Assembly: GCA_902596605.1 (NCBI GenBank)
Contig: CACJUU010000004.1
Coordinates: 62,001 to 126,000 of the forward strand
Length of the DNA: 64,000 bases
Direction: 5' to 3'
Origin: an uncultured Alphaproteobacteria bacterium
GTDB lineage: Bacteria; Pseudomonadota; Alphaproteobacteria; Rhodobacterales; Rhodobacteraceae
Position numbers and translations under genes: made by a program. A model generated the notes under the pieces. It was given only the letters and a program-made list of their open reading frames with translations. It did not search any database and was not told the DNA's origin. Positions 28,362 to 37,260 of this stretch are shown in pieces; position 1 is the first letter of the stretch, and each line of letters opens with the position of its first letter.

Positions 28362-28975
28362 TGCAAATGTGGAATTTTAGAAAAAAGCTTTTCAAAATAA
28401 TTTTTAGTATCTCTATTATTTTTATATTTTCAACTGATGTTGTCCTTCCCAAAAACAATACCTTAAAACTAATTAAAGACTATCTTGGAGACATTAGGAC
28501 ACTTCAAGCAAGATTCTCTCAAACTGATTATATGGGAGAAATTATGACAGGTGACCTATTCTTAAAAAAACCTGGAAAAATTCGTTTTTCTTATGGTCCT
28601 CCCGATAACTTACAAATTGTTTCAAAACAACAGGCAATATTGATATTTGATCCCAAAAACAATGGTACCGGTCCTCTAACATATCCCCTTTCTTATACTC
28701 CTCTAGGCTTCTTAATCAAAAATGATTTGAACTCATTAATAAGTAAAAATGCTGAGAGTTTTGAGCTTAATGATTTGATCTTCTTGAAAATTCGAAATCC
28801 GCAATACCAGCTAAGCATTGAATTCAACAAAAATCCTGTATCCATAACTGGATGGGAATTTAAAAATCAAATGGGAGAAATGATAAAAATCAGACTTAAG
28901 GATATACAAAAAAATAATTACATATCGGATGAAATTTTTAAAACTGAAAAGGATTATGAACTATTCAAAAAATAG
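28358..28975 (+). CDS. lolA: Outer-membrane lipoprotein carrier protein LolA family
   Basis: The protein has 205 residues with a basic N-terminus and a hydrophobic signal segment (about residues 12-28). Family features are IRTLQARFSQTDYMGEIMTGDLFLKKPGKIRFSY and the later ILIFDPKN and YTPLGFLI regions. LolA carries lipoproteins through the periplasm from LolCDE to the outer membrane. It overlaps the ftsK stop by 4 bases (ATGA) and its own stop overlaps the convergent xthA by 11 bases. Confidence 0.88.
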   Translation: MMQMWNFRKKLFKIIFSISIIFIFSTDVVLPKNNTLKLIKDYLGDIRTLQARFSQTDYMGEIMTGDLFLKKPGKIRFSYGPPDNLQIVSKQQAILIFDPKNNGTGPLTYPLSYTPLGFLIKNDLNSLISKNAESFELNDLIFLKIRNPQYQLSIEFNKNPVSITGWEFKNQMGEMIKIRLKDIQKNNYISDEIFKTEKDYELFKK

Positions 28976-29750
28976 AAAGTATAGGAACGTGATCAGAAGG
29001 TCTTTCCCAGTCTCTAACTTCTGAAAAAATTTGGACTTTGCTTAATTTAGATTTTAGATCTTTGCTTGCCCATATATGATCCAAGCGTCTTCCACGATTT
29101 GAAATCTTCCAGTCTCGTGCTCTATATGACCACCAACTATATAATTTTCCAGACGGTTTCATTTCTCTAAACGTGTCAATCCAGTCTCCACTTTCTTTTA
29201 TCTCTGATAAAAGGTCTGTTTCTATTTTTGTATGTGAAACAACGTTCAAAAGAGCTTTATGGCTCCAAACGTCATCTGGTAAAGGGGCTATGTTGAAGTC
29301 TCCAACAAGTATAGTTTTCTTTTTCTTGCCTTTAAAAAATTTATTCTTAATTTCGGAAAGGAAGTTGATTTTATGCTCAAATTTAGGATTTAATTTTGTA
29401 TCGGGTAAATCCCCACCCGCCGGAATATAAAGATTGTGGACTTTTACACCGTCTTCAAGCTCAATTCCAATGTGTCGAGCATCGTCTTTACCACAAAAAT
29501 TGAATTTCTCAATTTTCACTATTTTACGTTTCGATAAAATTAAAACACCATTATACGACTTTTCCCCCCTAAAAGCTGTGAATTTATAACCCAACTTTTC
29601 AAAGTTCTCCAAGGGGAGCTTTTCGTCAATACATTTTGTTTCTTGGAGACACATAATGTCTGGGCAAGCCAGCTTTAAGAATCTCAATACTAGATCTTCT
29701 CTAAGTCTGACGGAGTTTATATTCCATGATGCTATTGCTAGTGACTTCAA
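28965..29750 (-). CDS. xthA: Exodeoxyribonuclease III (AP endonuclease)
   Basis: The protein has 261 residues with all ExoIII active-site motifs: SWNINSVR, CLQETKC, LVGDFNIAP, GRRLDHIWAS and SDHVPIL. It cleaves abasic sites and removes 3' blocks in base-excision repair. Its start overlaps the stop of the winged-helix gene by 4 bases, so the two form an operon. Confidence 0.95.
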   Translation of the reverse strand: MKSLAIASWNINSVRLREDLVLRFLKLACPDIMCLQETKCIDEKLPLENFEKLGYKFTAFRGEKSYNGVLILSKRKIVKIEKFNFCGKDDARHIGIELEDGVKVHNLYIPAGGDLPDTKLNPKFEHKINFLSEIKNKFFKGKKKKTILVGDFNIAPLPDDVWSHKALLNVVSHTKIETDLLSEIKESGDWIDTFREMKPSGKLYSWWSYRARDWKISNRGRRLDHIWASKDLKSKLSKVQIFSEVRDWERPSDHVPILSIF

Positions 29751-30421
29751 TTTTTCTCGCCTGTAAGTTTGTGATTCAAATAAAACCTGCCCCGTTTATT
29801 AATTATAAAATCGTTGAGAATTAGGCCTTCTTTGATTTTTTTCCTCAATCTGTAAAGATGTGTTTCGAAAGTATGTGTTTCAATATTGGGATTTAACATC
29901 CAAACTTTTGACATTACTTCCTCTTTCGTTATTCCTCTATCTTCGGAGTTTAGCAAAGATACAAATATGTCACTTTCTTTTTCAGTTAACAAAACGACTT
30001 GTTTATCTTTATAAATTAATTTTCTTTCAGAAATTATGAAGCTTATATATCCAAGAACTTTGTTGTTCTCTCTTTTAGTTTTCATTCTTTCGAATATTCG
30101 CTGCAATACTTCGACAAGCTCAACAATCCTAAATGGCCGTTTTAGGTATATATTACCTTTTGGCAATAGCTTGAACCTCTTTTGAGTAATTAATATTTTT
30201 TCTATCTCCTCAAGTTTATTTTTTTGCATTTTTGTATTTGATAGAAACTCTTTGAATTTGGTGAAATCATAATCACTTACTAAAACATCGAGGTCTTCGA
30301 TGTTTTCCAAAGTAAAATCTTTCACAACAAGAGACCTCCCATTTCTGAATTTATAATTTTCCAATAAAGTCTTTAAGCTCTCTCCAAATAACATATTTGA
30401 CGTTACAATTGCTAAGTTCAC
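29747..30421 (-). CDS. OmpR-type winged-helix regulator with degenerate receiver domain
   Basis: The protein has 224 residues. The C-terminal half (about 125-220) is an OmpR/PhoB-like DNA-binding winged helix (LTEKESDIFVSLL, EEVMSKVWMLN, FETHLYRLRKKI). The N-terminal half resembles a receiver: Asp50 in VLVSD and Lys94 in LKRPF are in place, but the acidic pair after strand 1 is replaced by VTSN. Phosphorylation by a kinase is therefore doubtful and none is adjacent. The gene is coupled to xthA. Confidence 0.75.
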   Translation of the reverse strand: MNLAIVTSNMLFGESLKTLLENYKFRNGRSLVVKDFTLENIEDLDVLVSDYDFTKFKEFLSNTKMQKNKLEEIEKILITQKRFKLLPKGNIYLKRPFRIVELVEVLQRIFERMKTKRENNKVLGYISFIISERKLIYKDKQVVLLTEKESDIFVSLLNSEDRGITKEEVMSKVWMLNPNIETHTFETHLYRLRKKIKEGLILNDFIINKRGRFYLNHKLTGEKN

Positions 30422-30529
30422 GTTTTTTACCTTAAGTGAATAAAAATTATAAGATATACATCTATAAAAAATTTCCTTAGCATCAACTTAACATAAAAAT
30501 TGAAATTCTAAACCAATTGACACAATAAA

Positions 30530-31624
30530 ATGTTTTTAAGCTCATCTGAAATATCTTCGAGGTTGGTATCAGATTTACGATTAGGACTGCCAATCATCTT
30601 ACATGATGCAAAAACATATTTTATAACTGCAGCGATAGAAACCTTGTATTCAGAGAAACTAGATAAAATAATGGAGATTGTGAAAAGCCAAAATTTTGAA
30701 ATAGCTATAACTAATAGAAGAGCAAAGGTATTAAACGTTAGAATATATAATGAATCAGTTACTAGAATTTCGATAAGAGAAAAAGTAACTATACAACTCC
30801 TTCAAGCTATCGCAGATCCTTCAAAGGATCTAGATTATCCACTAAAGGGCCCATTCCAAAGCGAGAGAAATGGTAAATTCAACGTTGCCAGTGTATCACT
30901 ATCACTTTGTAAGAAAGCAAGACTTTTGCCAGCATCAATACTTGTAAATATACCAAAAAGCATACGGGACGAGTTAGTCTCTTCGCAAATATCTGAGTCT
31001 GATATAGGTGATTTAAAGATTAAACATGAGGAGACCAAGTTTTTGCCGAATTTGAGCTCGGCCCAATTACCCATCAGTGGACAACAAAATATAAGCCTAT
31101 CTGTTTTCAGAGAAGTAACGGATATAACTGAACATTATGCGATTGTATTTGGCAATCCAAAAATTAATCAACCTGCTTTAACACGCGTACATTCTGCTTG
31201 TTTTACAGGTGATTTACTTGGCTCAGAAAAATGTGATTGTGGGGAGCAATTTAGTGTCTCAATGTCAAAAATGAAAAATGAGGGGAATGGGATATTGTTA
31301 TATTTAAACCAGGAAGGTAGAGGGATTGGCTTGGCTAACAAAATGAGAGCATATCATCTCCAAAATATTGGTTTTGATACAGTCGATGCTAATCATAGAC
31401 TTGGTTTTGAAGATGACGAAAGAGACTTAGAGATTGCTGCAAAGATTTTAAAAAATTTGGGTGTAAGCGACATAAAGCTAATGACTAATAACCCAAAAAA
31501 AATCGAACTTTTAACTGATAATGGGATCACCGTCAAAGAGAGAGTACCATTGGTAGTAGGCATGAATCCTAATAATGAAGATTACTTGAAAACGAAAGCT
31601 AAAAAAAGTGGACACCTTTTCTAA
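30530..31624 (+). CDS. ribA: GTP cyclohydrolase II with vestigial N-terminal domain
   Basis: The protein has 364 residues. The C-terminal half (about 190-360) is GTP cyclohydrolase II: zinc ligands Cys224, Cys235 and Cys237 in SACFTGDLLGSEKCDCGEQ, NQEGRGIGLANK, and the NNPKKIELL end. It opens riboflavin synthesis from GTP. The N-terminal half occupies the place of a RibB-like DHBP synthase domain, but I do not see its acidic metal motif, so that activity is probably lost. The stop is 2 bases from that of the convergent yggS-family gene. Confidence 0.92.
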   Translation: MFLSSSEISSRLVSDLRLGLPIILHDAKTYFITAAIETLYSEKLDKIMEIVKSQNFEIAITNRRAKVLNVRIYNESVTRISIREKVTIQLLQAIADPSKDLDYPLKGPFQSERNGKFNVASVSLSLCKKARLLPASILVNIPKSIRDELVSSQISESDIGDLKIKHEETKFLPNLSSAQLPISGQQNISLSVFREVTDITEHYAIVFGNPKINQPALTRVHSACFTGDLLGSEKCDCGEQFSVSMSKMKNEGNGILLYLNQEGRGIGLANKMRAYHLQNIGFDTVDANHRLGFEDDERDLEIAAKILKNLGVSDIKLMTNNPKKIELLTDNGITVKERVPLVVGMNPNNEDYLKTKAKKSGHLF

Positions 31625-31626
31625 CC

Positions 31627-32298
31627 TTACTGCCTTAAACCAAAAATAGCCGTGCCGACTCGTACAAATGTTGCACCACAATTTATTGCTGCCATGTAAT
31701 CTGAACTCATGCCCATTGATAATTCCAGAAGACCATTTTCATCTGCTAACTTTTTCAGAAGCCTAAAATGTGTTTCAGGTGCTTCATTAATGGGTGGGAT
31801 GCACATTAAACCTATAATATTTAGATCCATAAACTTCTGGATTGTATCCATAAACTCACTTAGCTTTTCAGGCTCAATCCCGGCTTTTTGTTGCTCTAAA
31901 CCTGTATTAACTTGAATAAAAATTTTTGGGCAGAATCCTTTTTTTTGAGCTTCGTCTGATATCTTCTCGGCTAATGAGTTTCTATCTAAGCTGTGTATAT
32001 AATCGAATAAGCCGAACACTTTTTTCACTTTATTTGACTGTAATGGACCTAAGAGATGTAAATTTATGACTTTATTTTCTTTCTTTAATTCCTGCCACTT
32101 CAACACTGCTTCTTGAACTTTATTTTCACCAAAGTGAGAATGGCCCTCATCTATAACAGGTTTTATTTGATCCATGGACTTTGTTTTGGATACAGCAATT
32201 AGGTTAACAGAACCTTTTTTTCGACCCACTTCGATTTCCTGTGATGCGATTTGATTGTTGATTATTTTTAATTTACTTATTTGTGTCTCTGAATTCAT
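31627..32298 (-). CDS. YggS-family pyridoxal-phosphate homeostasis protein
   Basis: The protein has 223 residues, a single-domain alanine-racemase-like barrel. LIAVSKTK contains the PLP-binding Lys; FGENKVQEA, LHLLGPLQSNK, IFIQVNTGLEQQKAG and LSMGMSSDYMAAI are family motifs. It is not an enzyme in the usual sense but buffers PLP and affects amino-acid and B6 pools. The coding region overlaps the 3' end of the upstream synthetase gene by 26 bases. Confidence 0.93.
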   Translation of the reverse strand: MNSETQISKLKIINNQIASQEIEVGRKKGSVNLIAVSKTKSMDQIKPVIDEGHSHFGENKVQEAVLKWQELKKENKVINLHLLGPLQSNKVKKVFGLFDYIHSLDRNSLAEKISDEAQKKGFCPKIFIQVNTGLEQQKAGIEPEKLSEFMDTIQKFMDLNIIGLMCIPPINEAPETHFRLLKKLADENGLLELSMGMSSDYMAAINCGATFVRVGTAIFGLRQ

Positions 32299-33796
32299 CT
32301 CTGTATATATCTCTCAGCACATTTTTCTGTACTTTTCCCATTGAGTTTCTTGGTAATTGTTTAATAATATGTATTTTTTTTGGTAATTTAAAAGCCGCTA
32401 GATTTTTTCGAAGATTTTTATTAAGTATATCGATATTAATTCTATGTCCTTTTTTCTCAACTACTATTGCTAAAATACCTTCACCAAAATCTGGATGTGA
32501 CACCCCAACAACCGCAGACTCGTCAACCTTACTATCCTGGTCGATAACTGTCTCGATTTCTTTTGGATAAACATTTAAACCCCCAGTTATTATAAGGTCC
32601 TTATTTCGTCCCACTATTGTAAGGTATTTATCTTGATCTAGGAAACCCATGTCACCAGTAATAAAATAACCGTCGTTTCTAAATTCGCTTTTTGTTTTCT
32701 CTGGTAGTTTCCAGTACCCCTTGAATACATTAGGGCCTTTTACCTCCACAACGCCTATATCCCCAATTTTTTTAACTTCGTCTTCAATCTCCAAGTCTAC
32801 TATTCTTATTTTAACATCTTCAAGAACCATACCGACAGTTCCTGCTTTTCTTTCACCAATATATGGATTTGAAGTTATCATGTTCGTTTCTGTCATTCCG
32901 TACCGCTCCAAAATTTTATGCCCAGTACGATACTCAAATTCTTTATGCGTTTCTGTCAATAAAGGCGCACTTCCCGAAATAAAAAGGCGTATGTTTTTAG
33001 TTATTTCCTCATTAAATTTGTTATTTGTTAATAATCGGGTGTAGAAGGTTGGAACTCCCATCATTACCGTTGTTGAGGGAAGATTTGATATAATGTCATC
33101 TACATCAAACTTTTTAAGAAATCGAATTTGACTGCCTGAAACTAAGGTAATATTTGTTGCTACAAATAGACCATGTGTATGGTAAATGGGCAGCGCATGT
33201 AACAATATATCGGAAGCAGTAAACTCCCATGCCTTTGAAAGAGTTAGAGCATTTGAAAGTAAGTTTTTTTGAGAGAGCATAGCGCCCTTAGATTGGCCAG
33301 TCGTTCCTGAGGTGTAAAGAATTGCTGCTGTATCTTCTTCATCTAGTCCTTCAATAAAATCTAGAGGTTCATTTTCATTAAAATTTGAAAAAAAACTTCC
33401 TTTGTAATCAGAATCTATTGTTTCTATATTGAAGCGTCTTTTTTTTTCTAATGAATCCAATTCTCTCAACATTTTTGAAGTGGTTATAAAAATTTTACAT
33501 CCGCTATCATTTAGGAAATATTCAACTTCAAACCCCGTATAGCTAGTATTTAAAGGTATAAATATTATTCCTAGTTGAGCACAGGCTCCATAAATTGTAA
33601 AAACGTGATGAGATTTTTCTATTTGAAGAACTAAACAGTCCCCCTTTTCCAAACCAAATTTCTTTAGACAATTTGCCGTACATTTTATTTCATTTAAGAA
33701 TTCATCATATGTAAGTGTCTTATCCAGGTCAGAAAAACTAAGAAAAATTTTTGAACCTTGGTTCTTCGCAAACAACTGATCGAATAGCGGGTTCAT
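32273..33796 (-). CDS. AMP-forming acyl-CoA ligase, malonyl-CoA synthetase-like
   Basis: The protein has 507 residues of the ANL superfamily. The P-loop ILYTSGTTGQSKGAM, the A5 motif ERYGMTETNMITSNPY, ITGDMGFLD and the C-terminal PRNSMGKVQKN with the catalytic Lys are intact. The N-terminus NPLFDQLFA and the LPIYHTHGLF stretch resemble malonyl-CoA synthetase (MatB), which makes malonyl-CoA from malonate, CoA and ATP. Substrate choice is an inference. It is the third gene of a minus-strand set behind an EamA transporter and a flavin reductase. Confidence 0.85.
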   Translation of the reverse strand: MNPLFDQLFAKNQGSKIFLSFSDLDKTLTYDEFLNEIKCTANCLKKFGLEKGDCLVLQIEKSHHVFTIYGACAQLGIIFIPLNTSYTGFEVEYFLNDSGCKIFITTSKMLRELDSLEKKRRFNIETIDSDYKGSFFSNFNENEPLDFIEGLDEEDTAAILYTSGTTGQSKGAMLSQKNLLSNALTLSKAWEFTASDILLHALPIYHTHGLFVATNITLVSGSQIRFLKKFDVDDIISNLPSTTVMMGVPTFYTRLLTNNKFNEEITKNIRLFISGSAPLLTETHKEFEYRTGHKILERYGMTETNMITSNPYIGERKAGTVGMVLEDVKIRIVDLEIEDEVKKIGDIGVVEVKGPNVFKGYWKLPEKTKSEFRNDGYFITGDMGFLDQDKYLTIVGRNKDLIITGGLNVYPKEIETVIDQDSKVDESAVVGVSHPDFGEGILAIVVEKKGHRINIDILNKNLRKNLAAFKLPKKIHIIKQLPRNSMGKVQKNVLRDIYRDEFRDTNK

Positions 33797-33799
33797 AGA

Positions 33800-34933
33800 T
33801 TAGGGCTTCTCATTAATGTCGCTCAATGCTGACTTCCACTTACTTAGCCACCAGCTATACTGCTGTGGCCATTCCTTGAAATCCTTATTTTGATTTGCAA
33901 TTTCTCTTGCCTGATTTGTCCAAAACGGATTAAAAAGATGTTGTCTTCCCAAAGCAATCAAATCTGCTTTTTCTTCTTGTAAAATGGTATTTGCGAAATC
34001 AAAAGTTCTAATCAGCCCCACAGCTTGTGTCTTAATACCTACCTCTTTCTTAATTTTTGCTGCAAAAGGAACTTGAAAACCAGACTTTCTTTTTTGGCCA
34101 GAAGCGGTAGCCCCTTTAGAGGAATTTCCACCTGAGGAGCAGTCAACAACATCCACTCCCTGATCCTTTAGAATTTGGCAGAAATTAATGCTATCTTCTA
34201 TAGTCCATCCTCCATCTAATCCATCTTCAGCAGATATTCGAACGAAAAGAGGAACTTTTTCTCCTATTGTTTCTCTCACTTTTTCAACCACTTCCAAAGG
34301 AAAACGCATTCTGTTCTCTATTGACCCGCCATACTCATCATTTCTCGAATTAGATAATGGAGACAGAAAGCTATGAAGAAGGTATCCATGTGCCATATGA
34401 ATTTCTATAACCTCAAAACCTGCCTCTATCGACCTCTCAGATGCCTTTACAAATGCATCTCTAACTTCACCCAACTCTTTTCTTTCCATTTTTCTTGGCT
34501 TCAACCACCCCTCATCTAAAGGCCGATCCATAGGCGCAATTGGTTCCCATATAATATCACCTCTATCAGTGTCGATCGTTGTTTGTGGACCGTTGCCGTG
34601 CCACGGTCTTTGCATGCTCGCTTTTTGTCCTGCATGACCTAATTGGATGGCAGGAATTGACCCTAATACCTTAATCGATTGAGTGATTTCTTTTAATCCT
34701 TTTATTTGCTTGTCATCCCAAATGCCTAAGCACCCATTAGTTATTCGTCCTTGAGCAGTAACTCCTGTAGCTTCAAGAAAAATGAGACCCGCTCCACCCA
34801 TAGCGAGTTGGCCGTAATGTGTTTTATGGTGCGTTTGAATGTAACCTTCTTTAGCCGAATATTGGCACATTGGTGACACAACCACACGATTTTTAAGGTT
34901 GACATCACGTATCTTTAAATTTTCAAAAAGCAT
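33800..34933 (-). CDS. NADH:flavin oxidoreductase, old yellow enzyme family (YqjM-like)
   Basis: The protein has 377 residues. The FMN-barrel motifs RVVVSPMCQYSA near the N-terminus, HMAHGYLLHSFLSPLSN and DEYGGSIENRMRF are diagnostic. The Cys in SPMCQYS corresponds to the redox-tuning cysteine of the YqjM/thermophilic class. It reduces activated C=C bonds with NAD(P)H; the physiological substrate is unknown. Spaced 3 bases from the downstream ligase gene, so very likely the same transcript. Confidence 0.9.
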   Translation of the reverse strand: MLFENLKIRDVNLKNRVVVSPMCQYSAKEGYIQTHHKTHYGQLAMGGAGLIFLEATGVTAQGRITNGCLGIWDDKQIKGLKEITQSIKVLGSIPAIQLGHAGQKASMQRPWHGNGPQTTIDTDRGDIIWEPIAPMDRPLDEGWLKPRKMERKELGEVRDAFVKASERSIEAGFEVIEIHMAHGYLLHSFLSPLSNSRNDEYGGSIENRMRFPLEVVEKVRETIGEKVPLFVRISAEDGLDGGWTIEDSINFCQILKDQGVDVVDCSSGGNSSKGATASGQKRKSGFQVPFAAKIKKEVGIKTQAVGLIRTFDFANTILQEEKADLIALGRQHLFNPFWTNQAREIANQNKDFKEWPQQYSWWLSKWKSALSDINEKP

Positions 34934-34962
34934 TTGCTATCCTTATCTTTGCATCAAATAAT

Positions 34963-35880
34963 TTATTCTCTTTTTAAGACGATTAATAGTATTCCAGGTG
35001 TGATCATGAATAAGCTCAACCATCCAGAAAGTCCTAAAAGTTCGCCGAGTATCAGTAACCCTAAAACTGACCCAATTGGTGGAACAGAAGATAATATAGC
35101 TGATATTGAGGCAGATCCAATTTTTTGTGAGGCATAGGTAATAAAAAATATTCCTATAAGATTAGGAACAAAACCTTGATATATCATTTGTAGCACTAAA
35201 ATTTCGTTTGGTACTTCCACCAAACCCTTAGGAAGAAATATGAAGTAAATGGGGAGATACAAGATTGCATTTATCACCGATCCGCAAAAGAGCAATTGGG
35301 TCATTGTAACATTCCACAACCTACTTAAAACAACGTAAATAGAAAAAAATATCGCTCCTGTGATAAAAAATATATCTCCAATCCAGGTGTTTGAAAAATT
35401 CAGTTCTAATCCATCATAAACGGCTAGACAGGCTCCGAACAAAATTGTTGCCGCTCCAACCATTTGCTGAATGAATATTTTTTGTTTCAGAAGAAAAAAT
35501 CCAAATATCAAGGTAAAGAACGGCATGAGTCCGTTCATAAATATACCTCCGTGAGACGCTGGTGCGTAAATAAACCCACTAAAAACGCAAAGAATGTAAA
35601 TTGGTCCAAGTAAAAAAGTAATTACTATTACTCTGAGAAAACTCATGGTTTGCCAGGGTTTGAAATATAATACAACGGGTAATGCTATTAATGAAGACAA
35701 CCCATAACGAAATGCCGCGAAATCGTAAATAGTTAAAGTGGAACTAACGCCAGATCTTGTAACTACCAACCAAAATGACCAGATAAAAACAACTGAGATA
35801 CCAGCAATTAACCCTAACAAATATTCGCCTTTGATGTTGATCGAAGGTTTAACTATCAATATTAACTCTTTCTTAAACAA
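34963..35880 (-). CDS. EamA-family (DMT superfamily) transporter
   Basis: The protein has 305 residues with about ten predicted membrane segments in two EamA repeats; SAISAILSSVPPIGSVLGLLILGE near the end is the second-repeat signature. Such proteins export or exchange small metabolites, and the substrate cannot be read from sequence. It is first in the minus-strand run with the flavin reductase (29-base gap), the acyl-CoA ligase and the YggS gene. No better start than MFKKELIL is apparent. Confidence 0.85.
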   Translation of the reverse strand: MFKKELILIVKPSINIKGEYLLGLIAGISVVFIWSFWLVVTRSGVSSTLTIYDFAAFRYGLSSLIALPVVLYFKPWQTMSFLRVIVITFLLGPIYILCVFSGFIYAPASHGGIFMNGLMPFFTLIFGFFLLKQKIFIQQMVGAATILFGACLAVYDGLELNFSNTWIGDIFFITGAIFFSIYVVLSRLWNVTMTQLLFCGSVINAILYLPIYFIFLPKGLVEVPNEILVLQMIYQGFVPNLIGIFFITYASQKIGSASISAILSSVPPIGSVLGLLILGELLGLSGWLSLFMITPGILLIVLKRE

Positions 35881-35962
35881 ACTTAACTGCAGTTACTTGA
35901 CTGTCTTACTTTTCACTGAAAAGCAACTAAAAATTATTATTTTAAAAGCATATCATTTTGCC

Positions 35963-35968
35963 TATACT
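35963..35968 (+). promoter_or_regulatory. Possible -10 of the ABC transporter operon
   Basis: TATACT lies 57 bases before the binding-protein start, in the 144-base region between the divergent EamA gene and the importer operon. A matching -35 is weak. A GGGAGA ribosome-binding site follows at 36014-36019. Confidence 0.3.
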
Positions 35969-36024
35969 CATTTTTTGAAAAGAGATTCTTTTTTAGCAAA
36001 AAAGAACAAACTTGGGAGAAAGAA

Positions 36025-37200
36025 ATGAAAAAAATTTTTGCAACACTCCTGGCTTTATGTCTTTTAAATACAGCGTCTTTCTCTGACGTCAAATTGGGCA
36101 TAATACTAGGTTTCACTGGACCTATTGAAAGTCTCACCCCAGACATGGCAGCTGGTGCTGAGCTAGCAATAGATGAAGTTAACAAAGCCGGAAATTTTTC
36201 TATGGGGAAAGTTTCTGGGGTAAGAGCCGACTCTACCTGCATAGATTCTTCAGCTGCCACGGCTGCTGCAGAAAGATTAATTACTTCAGATAAAGTTAAT
36301 GGGATTATGGGAGCTGACTGCTCCGGCGTTACAACTGCTATTCTTCAGCAAGTTGCGATGGCCAATGGTGTTGTTATGATATCGCCATCAGCGACGTCTC
36401 CTGCTCTTTCAACTGTCGAAGATAATAATCTTTTCTTCAGAACTGCTCCTTCTGATGCTAGACAAGGTCAAGTTGTCGCCGACATATTGAAGGAAAAAGG
36501 CTTGAAAAAAGTAGCTATTTCTTATGTAAATAACGATTATGGAAAAGGTTTGGCGGCAAGTATTGAAGAAAATCACAAGGCTGCTGGGGGGACAGTAACA
36601 ATCAGTGCTCCACATGAGGATGATAAAGGTGATTATAGTGCTGAAGTTGGCGCCCTTGCCCAGGCAGGTGGAGATATTTTAATCGTCGCTGGTTATTTAA
36701 ACTCTGGAGGAAAAGGTATTATTCAGGCCTCTCTTGACTCTGGAGCTTTTGATCTGTTCTTTCTACCAGATGGTATGATTGGAGAGTCATTACCTAAAGA
36801 TATTGGTTCTGGTTTAAACGGATCTATCGGCACAGTCCCTGGAACAGATAGCCCGGGCGCTGCAAAATTTGGTGACATGGCAACCGCTGCCGGATTCAAG
36901 AGTGGCCCATTTGCAATGGAGTCATATGATGCCGCTGCATTGATGCTACTAGCAATGGAGGCTGCTAAGTCTTCAGACAGCCAAGCCTACAAGGGAAAAA
37001 TTATGGATATCGCCAACGCTCCAGGCGAAAAAATATTTCCTGGCGATTTGAAAAAAGCTCTTAAACTAATTAGCGAAGGAAAAGACGTCGATTACGTCGG
37101 AGCCTCTGCTGTTGAGTTAATTGGCGGCGGTGAAAGCGCCGGAAACTATGCTCAAATCGAGGTTAAGAGTGGAGTAAACGAAACTGTAGCTTACAGATAA
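36025..37200 (+). CDS. Liv-type ABC transporter periplasmic substrate-binding protein
   Basis: The protein has 391 residues. The signal peptide (about residues 1-20, ending SFSD) exports it to the periplasm. The leucine-binding-protein fold is seen in LGIILGFTGPIESLTPDMAAGAELAIDEVN, DCSGVTTAILQQVA and SPSATSPALS. Family members bind branched-chain amino acids, amides, urea or aromatic acids; the ligand here is unknown. It heads the SBP-ATPase-ATPase-permease-permease operon and is separated from it by a strong hairpin (37216-37254), as expected when the binding protein is made in excess. Confidence 0.93.
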   Translation: MKKIFATLLALCLLNTASFSDVKLGIILGFTGPIESLTPDMAAGAELAIDEVNKAGNFSMGKVSGVRADSTCIDSSAATAAAERLITSDKVNGIMGADCSGVTTAILQQVAMANGVVMISPSATSPALSTVEDNNLFFRTAPSDARQGQVVADILKEKGLKKVAISYVNNDYGKGLAASIEENHKAAGGTVTISAPHEDDKGDYSAEVGALAQAGGDILIVAGYLNSGGKGIIQASLDSGAFDLFFLPDGMIGESLPKDIGSGLNGSIGTVPGTDSPGAAKFGDMATAAGFKSGPFAMESYDAAALMLLAMEAAKSSDSQAYKGKIMDIANAPGEKIFPGDLKKALKLISEGKDVDYVGASAVELIGGGESAGNYAQIEVKSGVNETVAYR

Positions 37201-37215
37201 GTTGATATCAACGAG

Positions 37216-37254
37216 CAATGCCCTAGCCTTTTGAAAAGCTGGGGCATTGTTTTT
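37216..37254 (+). terminator. Rho-independent (partial) terminator between SBP and ATPase genes
   Basis: CAATGCCCTAGC (37216-37227) pairs with GCTGGGGCATTG (37238-37249) through 12 positions with one G-T wobble. The loop itself can pair further (CTTTT/AAAAG). A run of T follows (37250-37254). It begins 15 bases after the binding-protein stop and ends just before the livG start, so it probably attenuates read-through into the transporter genes. Confidence 0.85.
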
Positions 37255-37260
37255 AGAAAT

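Noticed and set aside
30517..30522. TTGACA upstream of ribA as a -35
   Set aside because: It is only 8 bases before the start codon, too close to be the ribA promoter.
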